Part shown: positions 47,058 to 57,065 of the stretch, piece after piece
Numbering within the stretch: the first letter of the stretch is position 1
How the letters are laid out: the number at the start of each line of letters is the position of its first letter
Source of the DNA: Xenophilus sp. E41
GTDB lineage: Bacteria > Pseudomonadota > Gammaproteobacteria > Burkholderiales > Burkholderiaceae_C
Direction: 5' to 3'
Assembly (NCBI RefSeq): GCF_003671765.1
Contig: NZ_QPIB01000005.1
Location: 244,245 to 308,244 of the forward strand
DNA: 64,000 nt
Program-made: the position numbers and the translations under genes
Notes under the pieces: model-generated
The model's input: the letters and a program-made list of their open reading frames with translations, nothing else
Database searches by the model: none
Told to the model about the DNA's origin: nothing

Positions 47058-48329
47058 TCAGATCGGGCGGATCGGCGGGTAGTCGAAACGCAGTTCCAGG
47101 TGCTCGGCGCGCGGCTGGTACAGCCGCAGCACCACGTAGAACAGCTCGCCCGGCGGCGCGGGCAGCCAGTTCACGCCGGGGCCGGGGTCCTGCGCCTGCA
47201 TCCGGATCACGAGACTGCCATCGGGCTCGGTGCGCAGGCCGGGGGTGCGGTCGCCGATCGAGTAGCGGTCGATCGGGTTGGCGACGAACAGGCAGTCGCT
47301 GCGACGGTACAGGGTGAGCGACCAGAAGGCGTCGACGCGCGGGCCGCCGCCGGGTGCGAAGCGCAGCTCGTAGCGCCTCGCGCCATGCAGGGGCTGGCCC
47401 TCGACGTCGACCTCCGCCGTCGGGTACATCGCTTCGTCCACACCCAGCGCGCCGATGAAGTTGCGCGCGATGCGGGCCCGCGTGAGCAGGTCGTCGCCCC
47501 AGTGCGTGCGCACCATGACCGGGATGGCCCAGCCGCCACCCAGCGCGTGTGGCTGGCCGGCGTTGCGCAGGCGTTCGTACACCGCCGGCAAGGCAGCCGC
47601 CAGTGCATCGTCGTCGAGCGGCCAGGCGAGCGCCTCGCCCTCGGGCGGCGGGTTGCCGGGCAGCGCGGCGTCCACCGTCGCGCGGTACAGCTGCGCGGAG
47701 GGAATGCGCGTGTCGCGGCCGTCGAGGGCCGTGTCCACGCGCATCGCCGCGTCACGGCCGTCGAGGCGGCGCATGCGCAGCGCCTGCTGCAGCGCGCGCA
47801 CGCGCTCGGCATCCGGCCCGTCGTCGTCGACCAGGAAGCGGCCGATCAGCCACACGTCGTGCCCGGGGGCCGCGATGGTGTGCGTCACGTCGGCCGGCAC
47901 CTCGCCGCGCCAGCCGGGCCCGTGGACCAGCGTGCACTGCGCGCGGTTGCCGGTGGTGCGCCGGCCGACGTAGGCGAAGGGGTTGGTCCAGGCGTCCAGC
48001 AGCCCGAGCGTCCAGTAGCGATCGCCGACGTCGGGCGACTCGATCAGCACGGGGCCTTCGGAGAGATCGATCCACGCATTGCTGTAGACCGTGTCGTTGT
48101 TCGGGCTCACGACCTCGCGGTCGTCGGGGCCGAGGCGCCGGTGGGTGTGGGTGAACTGGTTGACCCAGCGCCAGGACGAGCCCGGCTCGTCGGAGGCGAA
48201 GCCGAGCGTGGGATGCCGGCGTGCCGTGGTGGCGGCGCGCATGCGCATCATCTCGAACAGGGGCAGGGTCTGGATCACGGCGGCTTCGGCGGCCGTCGTG
48301 TCGTGGTCGGGGAGGGTGGCGAGGGTCAT
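47058..48329 (-). CDS. DUF1254/DUF1214-domain protein
   Basis: This 423-residue protein is made of a DUF1254 half (residues about 30-160: WVNQFTHTHRRLGPDDREVV, SPNNDTVYSNAWIDLSEGPV, DRYWTLGLLDAWTNPFAYVG) and a DUF1214 half (about 310-415: FWSLTLYRRSDCLFVANPID, YSIGDRTPGL, NWLPAPPGELFYVVLRLYQP). Other family members may occur with catabolic genes, but the reaction is unknown. No signal peptide is evident. It lies between the CoA transferase and the Bug protein genes on the same strand. Confidence 0.88.
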   Translation of the reverse strand: MTLATLPDHDTTAAEAAVIQTLPLFEMMRMRAATTARRHPTLGFASDEPGSSWRWVNQFTHTHRRLGPDDREVVSPNNDTVYSNAWIDLSEGPVLIESPDVGDRYWTLGLLDAWTNPFAYVGRRTTGNRAQCTLVHGPGWRGEVPADVTHTIAAPGHDVWLIGRFLVDDDGPDAERVRALQQALRMRRLDGRDAAMRVDTALDGRDTRIPSAQLYRATVDAALPGNPPPEGEALAWPLDDDALAAALPAVYERLRNAGQPHALGGGWAIPVMVRTHWGDDLLTRARIARNFIGALGVDEAMYPTAEVDVEGQPLHGARRYELRFAPGGGPRVDAFWSLTLYRRSDCLFVANPIDRYSIGDRTPGLRTEPDGSLVIRMQAQDPGPGVNWLPAPPGELFYVVLRLYQPRAEHLELRFDYPPIRPI

Positions 48330-48356
48330 CGGGACGGCAGGCGAAAGGCGAAGGCT

Positions 48357-49568
48357 TCAGGCCACGGCACGCTGCTCGCGCAGCCGGGCGATCTCGTCGG
48401 CGGCGACGCCGAGCGCGGCGAGCACGGCGTCGGTGTCGGCGCCGCAGGCCGGTGCCGCCGGCGGGGTGGCACGTGGCGCGTCGCCGAGGGTGTAGGGCAG
48501 GGCCAGCGCCGCATGGCGGGCGCCATCGGCGGCCACGGCGTCGACCAGCATGCCGCTGGCCTGCAGGTCGGGGCTCTGCAGCACCTGCGCATAGCTGCGC
48601 ACGGCGCCGACGACGATCTGGTTGCGGCTGAGCAGCGCCACGCATTCCTCGCTGCTCATGGACGACAGGCAGTCGCGCAGCACGGCACGCAGCTCGGGGC
48701 GGTGTCGCACGCGCAGTGCGTTGCTGCGAAAGCGCGGGTCGGCGATCAGGTCCTCGCGTCCGACCACGCGGCAGAAGCGGGCCCAGTGCTCCTCGGCGTA
48801 GGCCGACAGCACGATGTGGCCGTCGCGCGTGGGCAGCACCTCGGCGGCGGGCGCGTTGTTGGGCTGGCCGTCGCCGATGCGCGTCGGTTCGGGCGCGCCG
48901 CCCAGGTAGTCGCACCAGGTGGTGGCCTGCAGGTGCATCGCCACCTCGAGCAGCGAGGTGCGCAGCGTTTCGCCGCGGCCGGTGCGGCTGCGGCCGTACA
49001 GCGCCGCCAGCACCGCCTGGGCACCCAGGTGGGCGGCGGCCGCGTCGATGATCGGCACGCCCACCTTCTGCGGCAGCCGGTCCGGCTCGCCGGTGACCGA
49101 CATCAGGCCGCTCTCGGCCTGTGCCGCGATGTCGTAGCCGGGCCGCTCGCTCGACGGGCCCTGGTGGCCGAAGCCCGAGATCGACAGGTACACCAGCGCC
49201 GGAAAGCGCTCGCGCACCGCTTCCGGCCCGAAACCCAGCGCCTCGACGGCACCGGGCCGCAGGTTCTGGATCAGCACGTCGCTCTCGCCGATCAGCCGCC
49301 AGGCGATCTCGCGGCCGGCTTCGCTCTTGAGGTCGAGCGCGATCGACTGCTTGCCGCGGCTGTAGGCGCGGATCATCGATTCGCCGTAGCTGCCGATGTG
49401 CCGGGCCTGGTCGCCGGCGAGGGGCTCGACCTTGACGACCCGGGCGCCGAGTTCGGCCAGCACCATCGCCGCGCCGGGTCCCGCGATGTACTGCCCCAGG
49501 TCCAGCACGCGCACCCCCTCGAGGGGCGCGGCGGGCTTCTTCGTTGTCTCGTCGTTCTGAAAGCGCAT
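48357..49568 (-). CDS. CaiB/BaiF-family CoA transferase
   Basis: This class III CoA transferase of 403 residues opens with PLEGVRVLDLGQYIAGPGAA. The sequence LAELGARVVKVEPLAGDQAR follows, then KQSIALDLKSEAGREIAWRL, ADVLIQN-like SDVLIQNLRPGAVEALG, VYLSISGFGHQG and GYDIAAQAESGLMSVTGEPD. The catalytic Asp sits in the conserved PGYD-type region near residue 155-160. It probably activates a carboxylate released or imported by the downstream genes. It is divergent from the LysR regulator with an 88-bp gap that contains an AATCGTGA inverted repeat. Confidence 0.93.
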   Translation of the reverse strand: MRFQNDETTKKPAAPLEGVRVLDLGQYIAGPGAAMVLAELGARVVKVEPLAGDQARHIGSYGESMIRAYSRGKQSIALDLKSEAGREIAWRLIGESDVLIQNLRPGAVEALGFGPEAVRERFPALVYLSISGFGHQGPSSERPGYDIAAQAESGLMSVTGEPDRLPQKVGVPIIDAAAAHLGAQAVLAALYGRSRTGRGETLRTSLLEVAMHLQATTWCDYLGGAPEPTRIGDGQPNNAPAAEVLPTRDGHIVLSAYAEEHWARFCRVVGREDLIADPRFRSNALRVRHRPELRAVLRDCLSSMSSEECVALLSRNQIVVGAVRSYAQVLQSPDLQASGMLVDAVAADGARHAALALPYTLGDAPRATPPAAPACGADTDAVLAALGVAADEIARLREQRAVA

Positions 49569-49609
49569 GACCGGACCATAGCCAGTCCGGCGATTCTTGA
49601 AAATTCGAT

Positions 49610-49633
49610 AATCGTGAGGGAGTGATCACGATT
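49610..49633. promoter_or_regulatory. Inverted repeat between CoA transferase and lysR genes
   Basis: AATCGTGA (49610-49617) and TCACGATT (49626-49633) are perfect 8-bp arms with an 8-bp spacer, in a locally AT-rich stretch 23 bp ahead of the lysR ATG. Size, symmetry and position fit a LysR-type recognition site. Confidence 0.6.
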
Positions 49634-49656
49634 GGATATCGACCCAGGAGAGCCCG

Positions 49657-50628
49657 ATGGACGCCACGACCGGCCGCCTCGTGCGCAAGCTGCGGCTGCG
49701 CCACCTCGAACTGCTGGCGGTGCTCGCGGAGGCTGACACCATGCGCAGTGCGTCCGCGCAGCTGCACCTGAGCCAGCCGGCGATCAGCAAGATGCTCGGC
49801 GAGATCGAGGCCTGCTTCGGCGCGCGCCTCTTCGAGCGCAGCCACCAGGGCATCCACCCCAACGCGCTGGGCGCCGGCGCGGTGTTCCATGCCCGAGCGG
49901 TGCTGAACCAGCTCGCCCGTGCCACCGAGGACGTCGGCGCCATGCAGCAGGGCGCGCAAGCCGTGTTGCGCGTGGGCGCGCCCTCCGTCACGGCCACGGT
50001 GCCGGCGGCCATCGCACGGCTGCGCACGCGCATGCCCGGCGCCGCGGTGCAGATCCGCGAAGGGCGCGTGCAGGAGCTGATCCAGCGCCTGCTGGCCGGC
50101 GAGCTCGACTGCGTCTACGGTGCGGTGACGCCCGAACTGCTCACGGCCGACATCACGCCGCTGCTCGAACCGGTCGCGATGCTGCAGGACGAACTGTGCG
50201 TGCTGGCCTCGGTGCCGCCCAGGGGCGCCGGCAAGCTGGGGAAGCGACTGCGCTGGCGCGACTTGGGCGCGTCGCCGTGGCTGCTGCCGCCCAAGGACAC
50301 CCTGGTGCGCCAGGCCTTCATGACGGCCTTCCTGAACGACGGTGCCACGCCACCGGCGCCGGTCATCGAGGCGATCTCGTCCGTCACCATCGGTGCGCTG
50401 ATGCGGCAGGACGCGTCGCTGCTGTGCGCGGTGCGGCTGGAGCACGCCATGGACGAGATCGCGCGCGGCGGCGTGCGCCGGCTCGAGGTCGCACCCAGGG
50501 TGCCGCTGCCGTCCTTCGGCCTGTTCTTCCGCCGCGACGGCATGGAGCGACCCCCGGTGCTGCTGGCCTTCGCCGATGCGGTCAAGGCCGCCGCCGCAGG
50601 GATCAGCGTGCCGCGCCGTAGGGCGTGA
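49657..50628 (+). CDS. LysR-family transcriptional regulator
   Basis: This 323-residue LysR-type regulator has a winged helix at about residues 13-72 ([20 protein letters not shown] and [35 protein letters not shown]) and a periplasmic-binding-like effector domain from about 105. It belongs to the GbpR/PcaQ-like branch, judging by the opening LRLRHLELL. An AGGAGAG ribosome site precedes the ATG. It is divergent from the CoA transferase operon, its likely target. The 3' end overlaps the convergent ScfR-type gene by 26 bp. Confidence 0.92.
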   Translation: MDATTGRLVRKLRLRHLELLAVLAEADTMRSASAQLHLSQPAISKMLGEIEACFGARLFERSHQGIHPNALGAGAVFHARAVLNQLARATEDVGAMQQGAQAVLRVGAPSVTATVPAAIARLRTRMPGAAVQIREGRVQELIQRLLAGELDCVYGAVTPELLTADITPLLEPVAMLQDELCVLASVPPRGAGKLGKRLRWRDLGASPWLLPPKDTLVRQAFMTAFLNDGATPPAPVIEAISSVTIGALMRQDASLLCAVRLEHAMDEIARGGVRRLEVAPRVPLPSFGLFFRRDGMERPPVLLAFADAVKAAAAGISVPRRRA

Positions 50629-52015
50629 AGCGGCTCTGGTGCTCGTCGACCTGCAGCGGCCGGCCGACGAAGGGAAAGGCGCGCTGCGGGCAGTCGGTGC
50701 GTTCGCAGACCTTGCAACCCATGCCGATCGGTGTGGCGGCCCCCGGGTCGCCGAGGTCGAGCCCCTTCGCATAGACCAGCCGCGGCGCGTGCCGGATGTC
50801 GCAGCCCAGGCCGATCGAGAACACGCGTTGCGGCGCGCCGTAGCCGGCCGGGCCGCTGGCCACCGTGCGTGCCACCCAGAGGTAGCAGCGGCCATCGGGC
50901 ATGCGCGCCAGCTGCGGCAGGATGCGCCCCGGCTGCGCGAAGGCCTCGTACACGTTCCACAGCGGGCAGGTGCCGCCCGTGCGGCTGAAGTGGAAATGCG
51001 TGGCCGACTGGCGCTTGGAGATGTTGCCCGCACGGTCCACCCGCACGAAGAAGAAGGGCACGCCGGGCGCGTCCTCACGCTGCAGCGTGCTCAGGCGATG
51101 GCAGACCGTCTCGAAGCCGACGCCGAACTGCTCGCCGAGCCGGTCGATGTCGTAGTGCAGGCTTTCGGCCGCCTGCAGGAAGCGGCCGTAGGGCAGCAAC
51201 AGGGCGCCGGCGAAGTAGTTGGCCAGGCCGATGCGCGCCAACCGGCGCGAAGGTGCGTCGTCCTGCAGCGGCGGCACCGCCACCAGCGCATCGATGAGCT
51301 CGGCGTGCTCGACGAGCGCCAGCTGCGTCGCGAGCTGGAACACCTGCTGTGCGGGCCCGAGCCGCGCCGACAGCTGCAGCGTGCGGCGCGCCGGGTCGAA
51401 GCGGCGCTTGCCGTCCTGCGCGTCGGAGGTGGTCTCCACCCGCACACGATGTTTGCGGTGCAGGCGGTCGACGAGCCAGTGGACGAGCAGCGGACCTTCC
51501 ACCGCCGCTTCGGCGGCCAGGGCTTCGGCCTGTCGATCGACCTCGTCGAAGTGGTTGCGATGCGCGAAGAAGAAGTCGCGCACCACCTCGAAAGGCATGG
51601 CGCGCGGCACGGCGGCCTCGGCCCGGTCGTCGCCCAGGCGCAGCGCCATGGTCTCCAGCTGCTCCTGCAAGGCGAGGTTGCGGCGGTGCAGTGCGACCAG
51701 CGCGCGGCCCAGGGTGGGCATCTGGTGGGCGGCCTCCTGCAGCTCGGGCAGGGCGACCCCCTCGGGGGCGTCGGCCACGGCCTCGCGCATGCCCGCGACC
51801 AGCCGCGCCTCCTCGTCTTCGGAGAACTGCTGGATGTCGATGCCCAGCGTGCGGTGGATCTTGAGCAGCACCGGCACGGTGAGCGGCCGCTGGTTCTGCT
51901 CCAGCTGGTTGAGGTAGCTCGGCGACAGGCCGAGCGCCTGCGCGAGCGCGATCTGCGTCATGCCGCGTTCGGCGCGCAGCTTGCGCAGTCGCACGCCCAT
52001 GAAGGTCTTCTTCAT
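50603..52015 (-). CDS. Short-chain fatty acid regulator, ScfR/RamB/PrpR-type
   Basis: This 470-residue regulator has an N-terminal XRE helix-turn-helix ([20 protein letters not shown] and [20 protein letters not shown]) and an IrrE-like zinc-peptidase-type domain in which the HExxH motif is lost ([17 protein letters not shown]). The C-terminal cysteine-rich segment has [10 protein letters not shown] and [15 protein letters not shown]. This is the plan of RamB and of the short-chain fatty acyl regulators that control methylcitrate and acetate genes. It is divergent from prpC, with three copies of a TTCGCAA-type motif between the starts. Confidence 0.92.
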   Translation of the reverse strand: MKKTFMGVRLRKLRAERGMTQIALAQALGLSPSYLNQLEQNQRPLTVPVLLKIHRTLGIDIQQFSEDEEARLVAGMREAVADAPEGVALPELQEAAHQMPTLGRALVALHRRNLALQEQLETMALRLGDDRAEAAVPRAMPFEVVRDFFFAHRNHFDEVDRQAEALAAEAAVEGPLLVHWLVDRLHRKHRVRVETTSDAQDGKRRFDPARRTLQLSARLGPAQQVFQLATQLALVEHAELIDALVAVPPLQDDAPSRRLARIGLANYFAGALLLPYGRFLQAAESLHYDIDRLGEQFGVGFETVCHRLSTLQREDAPGVPFFFVRVDRAGNISKRQSATHFHFSRTGGTCPLWNVYEAFAQPGRILPQLARMPDGRCYLWVARTVASGPAGYGAPQRVFSIGLGCDIRHAPRLVYAKGLDLGDPGAATPIGMGCKVCERTDCPQRAFPFVGRPLQVDEHQSRFTPYGAAR

Positions 52016-52036
52016 CGGCGCAGCCTCAAGGACAAG

Positions 52037-52127
52037 TTCGCAAGATTCGCAATACGGCAGCTTTTCATTCGCAACGATTCGCCGTTTCAGCCATGGGCGG
52101 CGACCCGCATTTTGCGTAGATTGCGAA
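52037..52127. promoter_or_regulatory. Three ScfR-type operator motifs in the prpC promoter region
   Basis: TTCGCAAGATTCGCAA lies at 52037-52052 and TTCGCAACGATTCGCCG at 52068-52084. An inverted copy, TTTGCGTAGATTGCGAA, lies at 52111-52127, ending 2 bp before the prpC ATG. Each is a pair of TTCGCAA/CGCAA half sites in tandem about 9 bp apart. This resembles the TTTGCAA-type boxes known for RamB-family regulators; binding by the divergent regulator is inferred. Confidence 0.65.
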
Positions 52128-52129
52128 GC

Positions 52130-53287
52130 ATGACAACACCCACCGCAACCGCCGCCTTCAAGCCCAAGAAATCCGTGGCGCTGTCGGGCGTCATGGCCGG
52201 CAGCACCGCGCTGTGCACCGTCGGGCGCAGCGGCAACGACCTGCACTACCGCGGCTACGACATCCTGGACATCGCCGAGGTCTGCGAGTTCGAGGAGATC
52301 GCGCACCTGCTGGTGCACGACAAGCTGCCCACGCGCGCCGAACTGCGCGCGTACAAGGCCCGCCTCGCGGCCATGCGCGGCCTGCCGGCCAGCGTGAAGG
52401 ACGCGCTGGAGAGCCTGCCAGCCAGCGCCCACCCGATGGACGTGATGCGCACCGGCGTCTCGGCCCTGGGCTGCGTGCTGCCGGAGAAGGACGACCACTC
52501 CATCGCCGGTGCGCGCGACATCGCCGACCGGCTGATGGCTTCGCTGGGCTCGATGCTGCTGTACTGGTACCACTGGAGCAGCGCCGGCCGGCGCATCGAG
52601 GTCGAGACCGACGACGACTCCATCGGCGGCCACTTCCTGCACCTGCTGCACGGGCGCAAGCCGTCGCAGGCCTGGGTGGGCGCGATGCACACCTCGCTCA
52701 ACCTGTATGCCGAGCACGAGTTCAACGCATCGACCTTCACGGCGCGCGTGATCGCCGGCACGGGCAGCGACATGTACTCGTCCATCGCCGGCGCCATCGG
52801 CGCGCTGCGCGGCCCCAAGCACGGGGGCGCCAACGAGGTGGCCTTCGAGATCCAGAAGCGCTACGACAACCCCGACGAGGCCGAGGCCGACATTCGCCGG
52901 CGCATCGAGGCGAAGGAGGTGGTGATCGGCTTCGGCCACCCCGTGTACACGGTGAGCGATCCGCGCAACGTGGTGATCAAGCGCGTGGCCAGGCGGCTGT
53001 CCGAGGAGGCCGGCTCCACCCGCATGTTCGACATTGCCGAGCGGCTGGAATCGGTGATGTGGGACGCCAAGCGGATGTTCCCCAACCTGGATTGGTTCAG
53101 CGCCGTGAGCTACCACCTGATGGGCGTGCCGACAGCGATGTTCACGCCGCTCTTCGTGATCGCGCGCACCAGCGGCTGGGCCGCCCACGTGATCGAGCAG
53201 CGCATGGACAACAAGATCATCCGGCCGAGCGCGAACTACACCGGGCCGGAAGACCTGGCCTTCGTGCCCATCGATGCGCGGCGTTGA
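52130..53287 (+). CDS. prpC: 2-methylcitrate synthase
   Basis: PrpC condenses propionyl-CoA and oxaloacetate to 2-methylcitrate. This 385-residue protein has the short citrate-synthase form, with [20 protein letters not shown] near 31 and HSSLN-like [20 protein letters not shown] near 185. Catalytic His are in [12 protein letters not shown] (near 231) and [17 protein letters not shown] (near 271), and Asp in [16 protein letters not shown] (near 321). The ATG lies immediately after an inverted TTCGCAA motif, which implies a very short leader or a site overlapping transcription start. First gene of the prpC-Bug-acnD-prpF-lyase series. Confidence 0.95.
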   Translation: MTTPTATAAFKPKKSVALSGVMAGSTALCTVGRSGNDLHYRGYDILDIAEVCEFEEIAHLLVHDKLPTRAELRAYKARLAAMRGLPASVKDALESLPASAHPMDVMRTGVSALGCVLPEKDDHSIAGARDIADRLMASLGSMLLYWYHWSSAGRRIEVETDDDSIGGHFLHLLHGRKPSQAWVGAMHTSLNLYAEHEFNASTFTARVIAGTGSDMYSSIAGAIGALRGPKHGGANEVAFEIQKRYDNPDEAEADIRRRIEAKEVVIGFGHPVYTVSDPRNVVIKRVARRLSEEAGSTRMFDIAERLESVMWDAKRMFPNLDWFSAVSYHLMGVPTAMFTPLFVIARTSGWAAHVIEQRMDNKIIRPSANYTGPEDLAFVPIDARR

Positions 53288-53410
53288 GGCTGCAAGGGCT
53301 GCGCAGCAAAGCTGAACGAATGGTCAGGTGCCGCTGGTGGGCATGGCTAGGATGCGCCGCAAGGGCCGCACGCAGAGGCGGCCTCTCAACCACAACACCG
53401 GAGACTTTCC

Positions 53411-54391
53411 ATGCCCCTCGACCGCCGCACCTTTTCCGCCGCCCTGGCCGCCCTCGGGCTGCCGCTGCCGCTCATCGCCTCGGCGCAGGACGGCTTTCCG
53501 AGCAAGCCGATCCGCATCGTGTGCCCCTTCGCGCCCGGCGGCGGCTCGGACTTCATCGCCCGCGTCGGCGCCGACCTGCTGGGCAAGAACATCGGCCAGT
53601 CGGTGATCGTCGACAACCGCCCGGGCGCGGGCGGGACGCTCGGCAGCGACTATGCGCTGCACCAGCCGGCCGACGGCTACACGCTGCTGCTGGTGGCGGG
53701 CAGCTACACGGTCAACCCGTCGCTCTACAAGCTCAAGTTCGATTCGGCCAAGGACATGACGCCGGTGATCCAGCTGTCCAGGGGCGCCTACGTGGTGTGC
53801 GTGAACCCCGCCAAGGTGCAGGCGAAGAACCTGGCCGAACTGCTCGAGTACGGCCGCAACAACCCGGGCAAGCTCAGTTTCGCGTCGGCGGGCAACGGCA
53901 GCCACCTGCACATCGCCACCGAATACATGCTCGGCATGGCCAAGGTCAAGGCCACGCACATCCCCTACAAGGGCACCGGCCCGGCCATCACCGACCTGAT
54001 CGCCGGCAACGTCGACATGCTGGTGGCCGGCACCGAAGGGCTGATGCCGCACGTCAAGGCCGGCAAGCTGCGCGCGCTGGCAGTGACCACGGCGCAGCGC
54101 CAGCCCGCCTACCCGGACATCCCCACGGTGGCCGAGGCCGGCAAGCTGCCCGACTACGAGGTCGTGGCCTGGCACGGGCTGATCGCGCCGAAGGACCTGC
54201 CGGCGGCGGTGCTGGTGAAGATCAACGCCGCGATCAACACCGGGCTGAAGGCGCCCGAACTGGTGGCCAGGCTCGAGCCCACCGGCGTGTCGCCCGCCGG
54301 CGGCACGCCCGACCAGTTCGGCCAGCTGATCCGCGTCGAGATCCCGCGCTACGCCAAGGTCGTGCAGGACAACCACATCCAGACCCAGTGA
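53411..54391 (+). CDS. Bug/TctC-family binding protein inside the prp cluster
   Basis: This 326-residue solute-binding protein has a signal peptide (FSAALAALGLPLPLIASAQD) and family motifs PIRIVCPFAPGGGSDFIARV, IVDNRPGAGGTLGSDYALHQ, PADGYTLLLVAGSYTVNPSL and ATHIPYKGTGPAITDLIAGN. It is placed between prpC and acnD on the same strand, with a CGGAG ribosome site. A ligand feeding the methylcitrate cycle (for example 2-methylcitrate, propionate-derived or tricarboxylic acids) is suggested by context only. Confidence 0.92.
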   Translation: MPLDRRTFSAALAALGLPLPLIASAQDGFPSKPIRIVCPFAPGGGSDFIARVGADLLGKNIGQSVIVDNRPGAGGTLGSDYALHQPADGYTLLLVAGSYTVNPSLYKLKFDSAKDMTPVIQLSRGAYVVCVNPAKVQAKNLAELLEYGRNNPGKLSFASAGNGSHLHIATEYMLGMAKVKATHIPYKGTGPAITDLIAGNVDMLVAGTEGLMPHVKAGKLRALAVTTAQRQPAYPDIPTVAEAGKLPDYEVVAWHGLIAPKDLPAAVLVKINAAINTGLKAPELVARLEPTGVSPAGGTPDQFGQLIRVEIPRYAKVVQDNHIQTQ

Positions 54392-54422
54392 ACGCCGCTG
54401 CCCGCGCTGCGGGCCGCGCCCC

Positions 54423-57065
54423 ATGATGAACCGTTCGTACCGCCAACCGCTGCCAGGCACCGCCCTGGACTACTTCGATGCCCGCGCCGCCGTGGAGGCG
54501 CTGCAGCCCGGCGCCTGGGCCGGCCTGCCCTACACCGCGCGGGTGCATGCCGAGAACCTGGTGCGCCGCGCCGATCCCGCGCATCTTCAGGACTACCTGC
54601 GCCAGATCGTCGAGCGCCGCCGCGACCTGGACTTTCCCTGGTACCCGGTGCGCGTGGTGTGCCACGACATCCTGGGCCAGACTGCGCTGGTCGACCTGGC
54701 CGGGCTGCGCGACGCGATCGCGAAGGAGGGCGGCGACCCGGCGGCCGTGAACCCGGTCGTGCCGGTGCAGCTCATCGTCGACCATTCGCTGGCGGTGGAG
54801 TGCGGCGGTTTCGACCCCGACGCCTTCGCGAAGAACCGCGCCATCGAGGACCGCCGCAACGAGGACCGCTTCCATTTCATCGAGTGGACGAAGAAGGCCT
54901 TCGCCAACGTCGACGTGATCCCCGCGGGCAACGGGATCATGCACCAGATCAACCTGGAGAAGATGTCGCCCGTCGTCGCCGTGGGCGAGGGCGTGGCCTT
55001 CCCCGACACCTGCGTGGGGACCGACAGCCACACGCCGCACGTCGATGCCCTGGGCGTCATCGCCGTGGGCGTGGGCGGGCTGGAGGCCGAGAACGTGATG
55101 CTGGGCCGCGCCTCGGGGATGCGCCTGCCCGACATCGTGGGCGTGGAACTCACGGGCCGCCGCCAGCCGGGCATCACCGCCACCGACATCGTGCTCGCGC
55201 TCACCGAGTTCCTGCGCGCGCAGAAGGTGGTCGGCGCGTACGTCGAGTTCTTCGGCGAGGGCGCACGCAGCCTGTCGATCGGGGACCGCGCCACCGTCTC
55301 GAACATGTGCCCCGAGTACGGCGCCACGGCGGCGCTGTTCTCCATCGACGCACAGACCCTCGACTACCTGAGGCTCACCGGCCGCAGCGACGCGCAGGTG
55401 CAACTGGTCGAGACCTATGCGAAGGTGGCGGGCTTCTGGGCCGACGACCTGCAGAACGCGCAGTACGAGCGCGTGCTGCGCTTCGACCTCGGAGGCGTGG
55501 TGCGCAACATGGCCGGCCCCTCGAACCCGCATCGCCGCCTGCCGGTCGCTGCGCTGGCCGAGCGCGGCATCGCCGACAGGGCGAAGCTGGCCGCGGGCCA
55601 GGCCGACGAGGCACAAGGCCTGATGCCCGACGGCGCGGTGATCATTGCCGCCATCACCAGCTGCACCAACACCAGCAACCCGCGCAACGTGATCGCGGCG
55701 GCGCTGCTGGCGCGCAACGCCAACGCGCGCGGCCTCGTGCGCAAGCCCTGGGTCAAGACTTCGCTGGCGCCGGGCTCTCGGGCGGTGGAGCTGTACCTGC
55801 GCGAGGCCGATCTGCTGAGCGAGCTGGAGCAACTGGGCTTCGGCATCGTCGGCTTCGCCTGCACCACCTGCAACGGGATGAGCGGCGCGCTCGACCCGGC
55901 GATCCAGCAGGAGATCGCCCGGCGCGACCTGTACGCCACGGCCGTGCTCTCGGGCAACCGCAACTTCGACGGGCGCATCCATCCGTATGCGAAGCAGGCC
56001 TTCCTCGCGTCGCCGCCACTGGTGGTGGCCTATGCGATTGCGGGCACGGTGCGCTTCGACATCGAGCAGGACGTGCTGGGCATCGATGGCGATGGCCGCG
56101 AGGTGCGCCTCAAGGACATCTGGCCGGCCGAAGAGGAGATCGACGCCATCGTCGCGGCCAGCGTCAGGCCTTCGCAGTTCCGCGCCGTGTACGAGCCGAT
56201 GTTCGCGATCCGCGCCGACGACGGCGAGGCGGTCGCTGCGCAGTACGACTGGCGGCCCATGTCCACCTACATCCGCCGGCCGCCGTACTGGGACACCGAG
56301 GGCGTGGGCGCGCTGGCCGCCACGCCGCGCACCCTGCGCGGCATGCGCCCGCTGGCGATCCTGCCGGACAACATCACGACCGACCACCTCTCGCCGTCCA
56401 ACGCCATCCTCATGGACTCGGCGGCCGGCGAATACCTGCACCGCATGGGCCTGCCGGAAGAGGACTTCAACTCCTACGCCACGCACCGCGGCGACCACCT
56501 CACGGCCATGCGGGCGACCTTCGCCAACCCGCAGCTCGTGAACGAGATGGCCGTGGTGGACGGCGCCGTGCAGAAGGGCTCGCTGGCGCGCATCGAGCCC
56601 GAGGGCCGCGTGGTGCGCATGTGGGAGGCCATCGAGACCTACCTGGACCGCCGCCAGCCGCTGATCGTCATCGCCGGCGCCGACTACGGCCAGGGCTCCA
56701 GCCGCGACTGGGCGGCCAAGGGCGTGCGCCTGGCGGGCGTGGAGACGGTGGTGGCCGAGGGCTTCGAACGCATCCACCGTACCAACCTCATCGGCATGGG
56801 CGTGCTGCCGCTGGAGTTCAGGCCGGGCACCAATCGCCTCACGCTGCAGCTGGACGGCACCGAGACCTACGATGTGGAGGGCGCGCGCACGCCGGGCGCC
56901 GAACTCGTGCTGGTCGTGCATCGCCGCAGCGGCGAGGTGTTGCGCGTTGCGGTGAACTGCCGGCTCGACACGGCCGAGGAGGTGTCGGTGTACGAGGCGG
57001 GCGGCGTGCTGCAGCGCTTCGCCCAGGACTTTCTCGAATCAAAAAGGGCTGCAGCGCCCGTCTGA
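54423..57065 (+). CDS. acnD: Fe/S-dependent 2-methylcitrate dehydratase (AcnD)
   Basis: AcnD dehydrates 2-methylcitrate with PrpF's help. It is an aconitase-family protein of 880 residues. Substrate segments are PVQLIVDHSLAVE and CVGTDSHTPHVDALGVIAVG, cluster Cys lie in ITSCTNTSNPRN (near 412) and GFACTTCNGMSG (two Cys near 479-482), and the C-terminal swivel domain has DYGQGSSRDWAAKG near 757. The adjacent prpF identifies it as AcnD rather than AcnA. The last eight residues (SKRAAAPV) come from a copy of the 56-bp interspersed repeat. Confidence 0.94.
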   Translation: MMNRSYRQPLPGTALDYFDARAAVEALQPGAWAGLPYTARVHAENLVRRADPAHLQDYLRQIVERRRDLDFPWYPVRVVCHDILGQTALVDLAGLRDAIAKEGGDPAAVNPVVPVQLIVDHSLAVECGGFDPDAFAKNRAIEDRRNEDRFHFIEWTKKAFANVDVIPAGNGIMHQINLEKMSPVVAVGEGVAFPDTCVGTDSHTPHVDALGVIAVGVGGLEAENVMLGRASGMRLPDIVGVELTGRRQPGITATDIVLALTEFLRAQKVVGAYVEFFGEGARSLSIGDRATVSNMCPEYGATAALFSIDAQTLDYLRLTGRSDAQVQLVETYAKVAGFWADDLQNAQYERVLRFDLGGVVRNMAGPSNPHRRLPVAALAERGIADRAKLAAGQADEAQGLMPDGAVIIAAITSCTNTSNPRNVIAAALLARNANARGLVRKPWVKTSLAPGSRAVELYLREADLLSELEQLGFGIVGFACTTCNGMSGALDPAIQQEIARRDLYATAVLSGNRNFDGRIHPYAKQAFLASPPLVVAYAIAGTVRFDIEQDVLGIDGDGREVRLKDIWPAEEEIDAIVAASVRPSQFRAVYEPMFAIRADDGEAVAAQYDWRPMSTYIRRPPYWDTEGVGALAATPRTLRGMRPLAILPDNITTDHLSPSNAILMDSAAGEYLHRMGLPEEDFNSYATHRGDHLTAMRATFANPQLVNEMAVVDGAVQKGSLARIEPEGRVVRMWEAIETYLDRRQPLIVIAGADYGQGSSRDWAAKGVRLAGVETVVAEGFERIHRTNLIGMGVLPLEFRPGTNRLTLQLDGTETYDVEGARTPGAELVLVVHRRSGEVLRVAVNCRLDTAEEVSVYEAGGVLQRFAQDFLESKRAAAPV

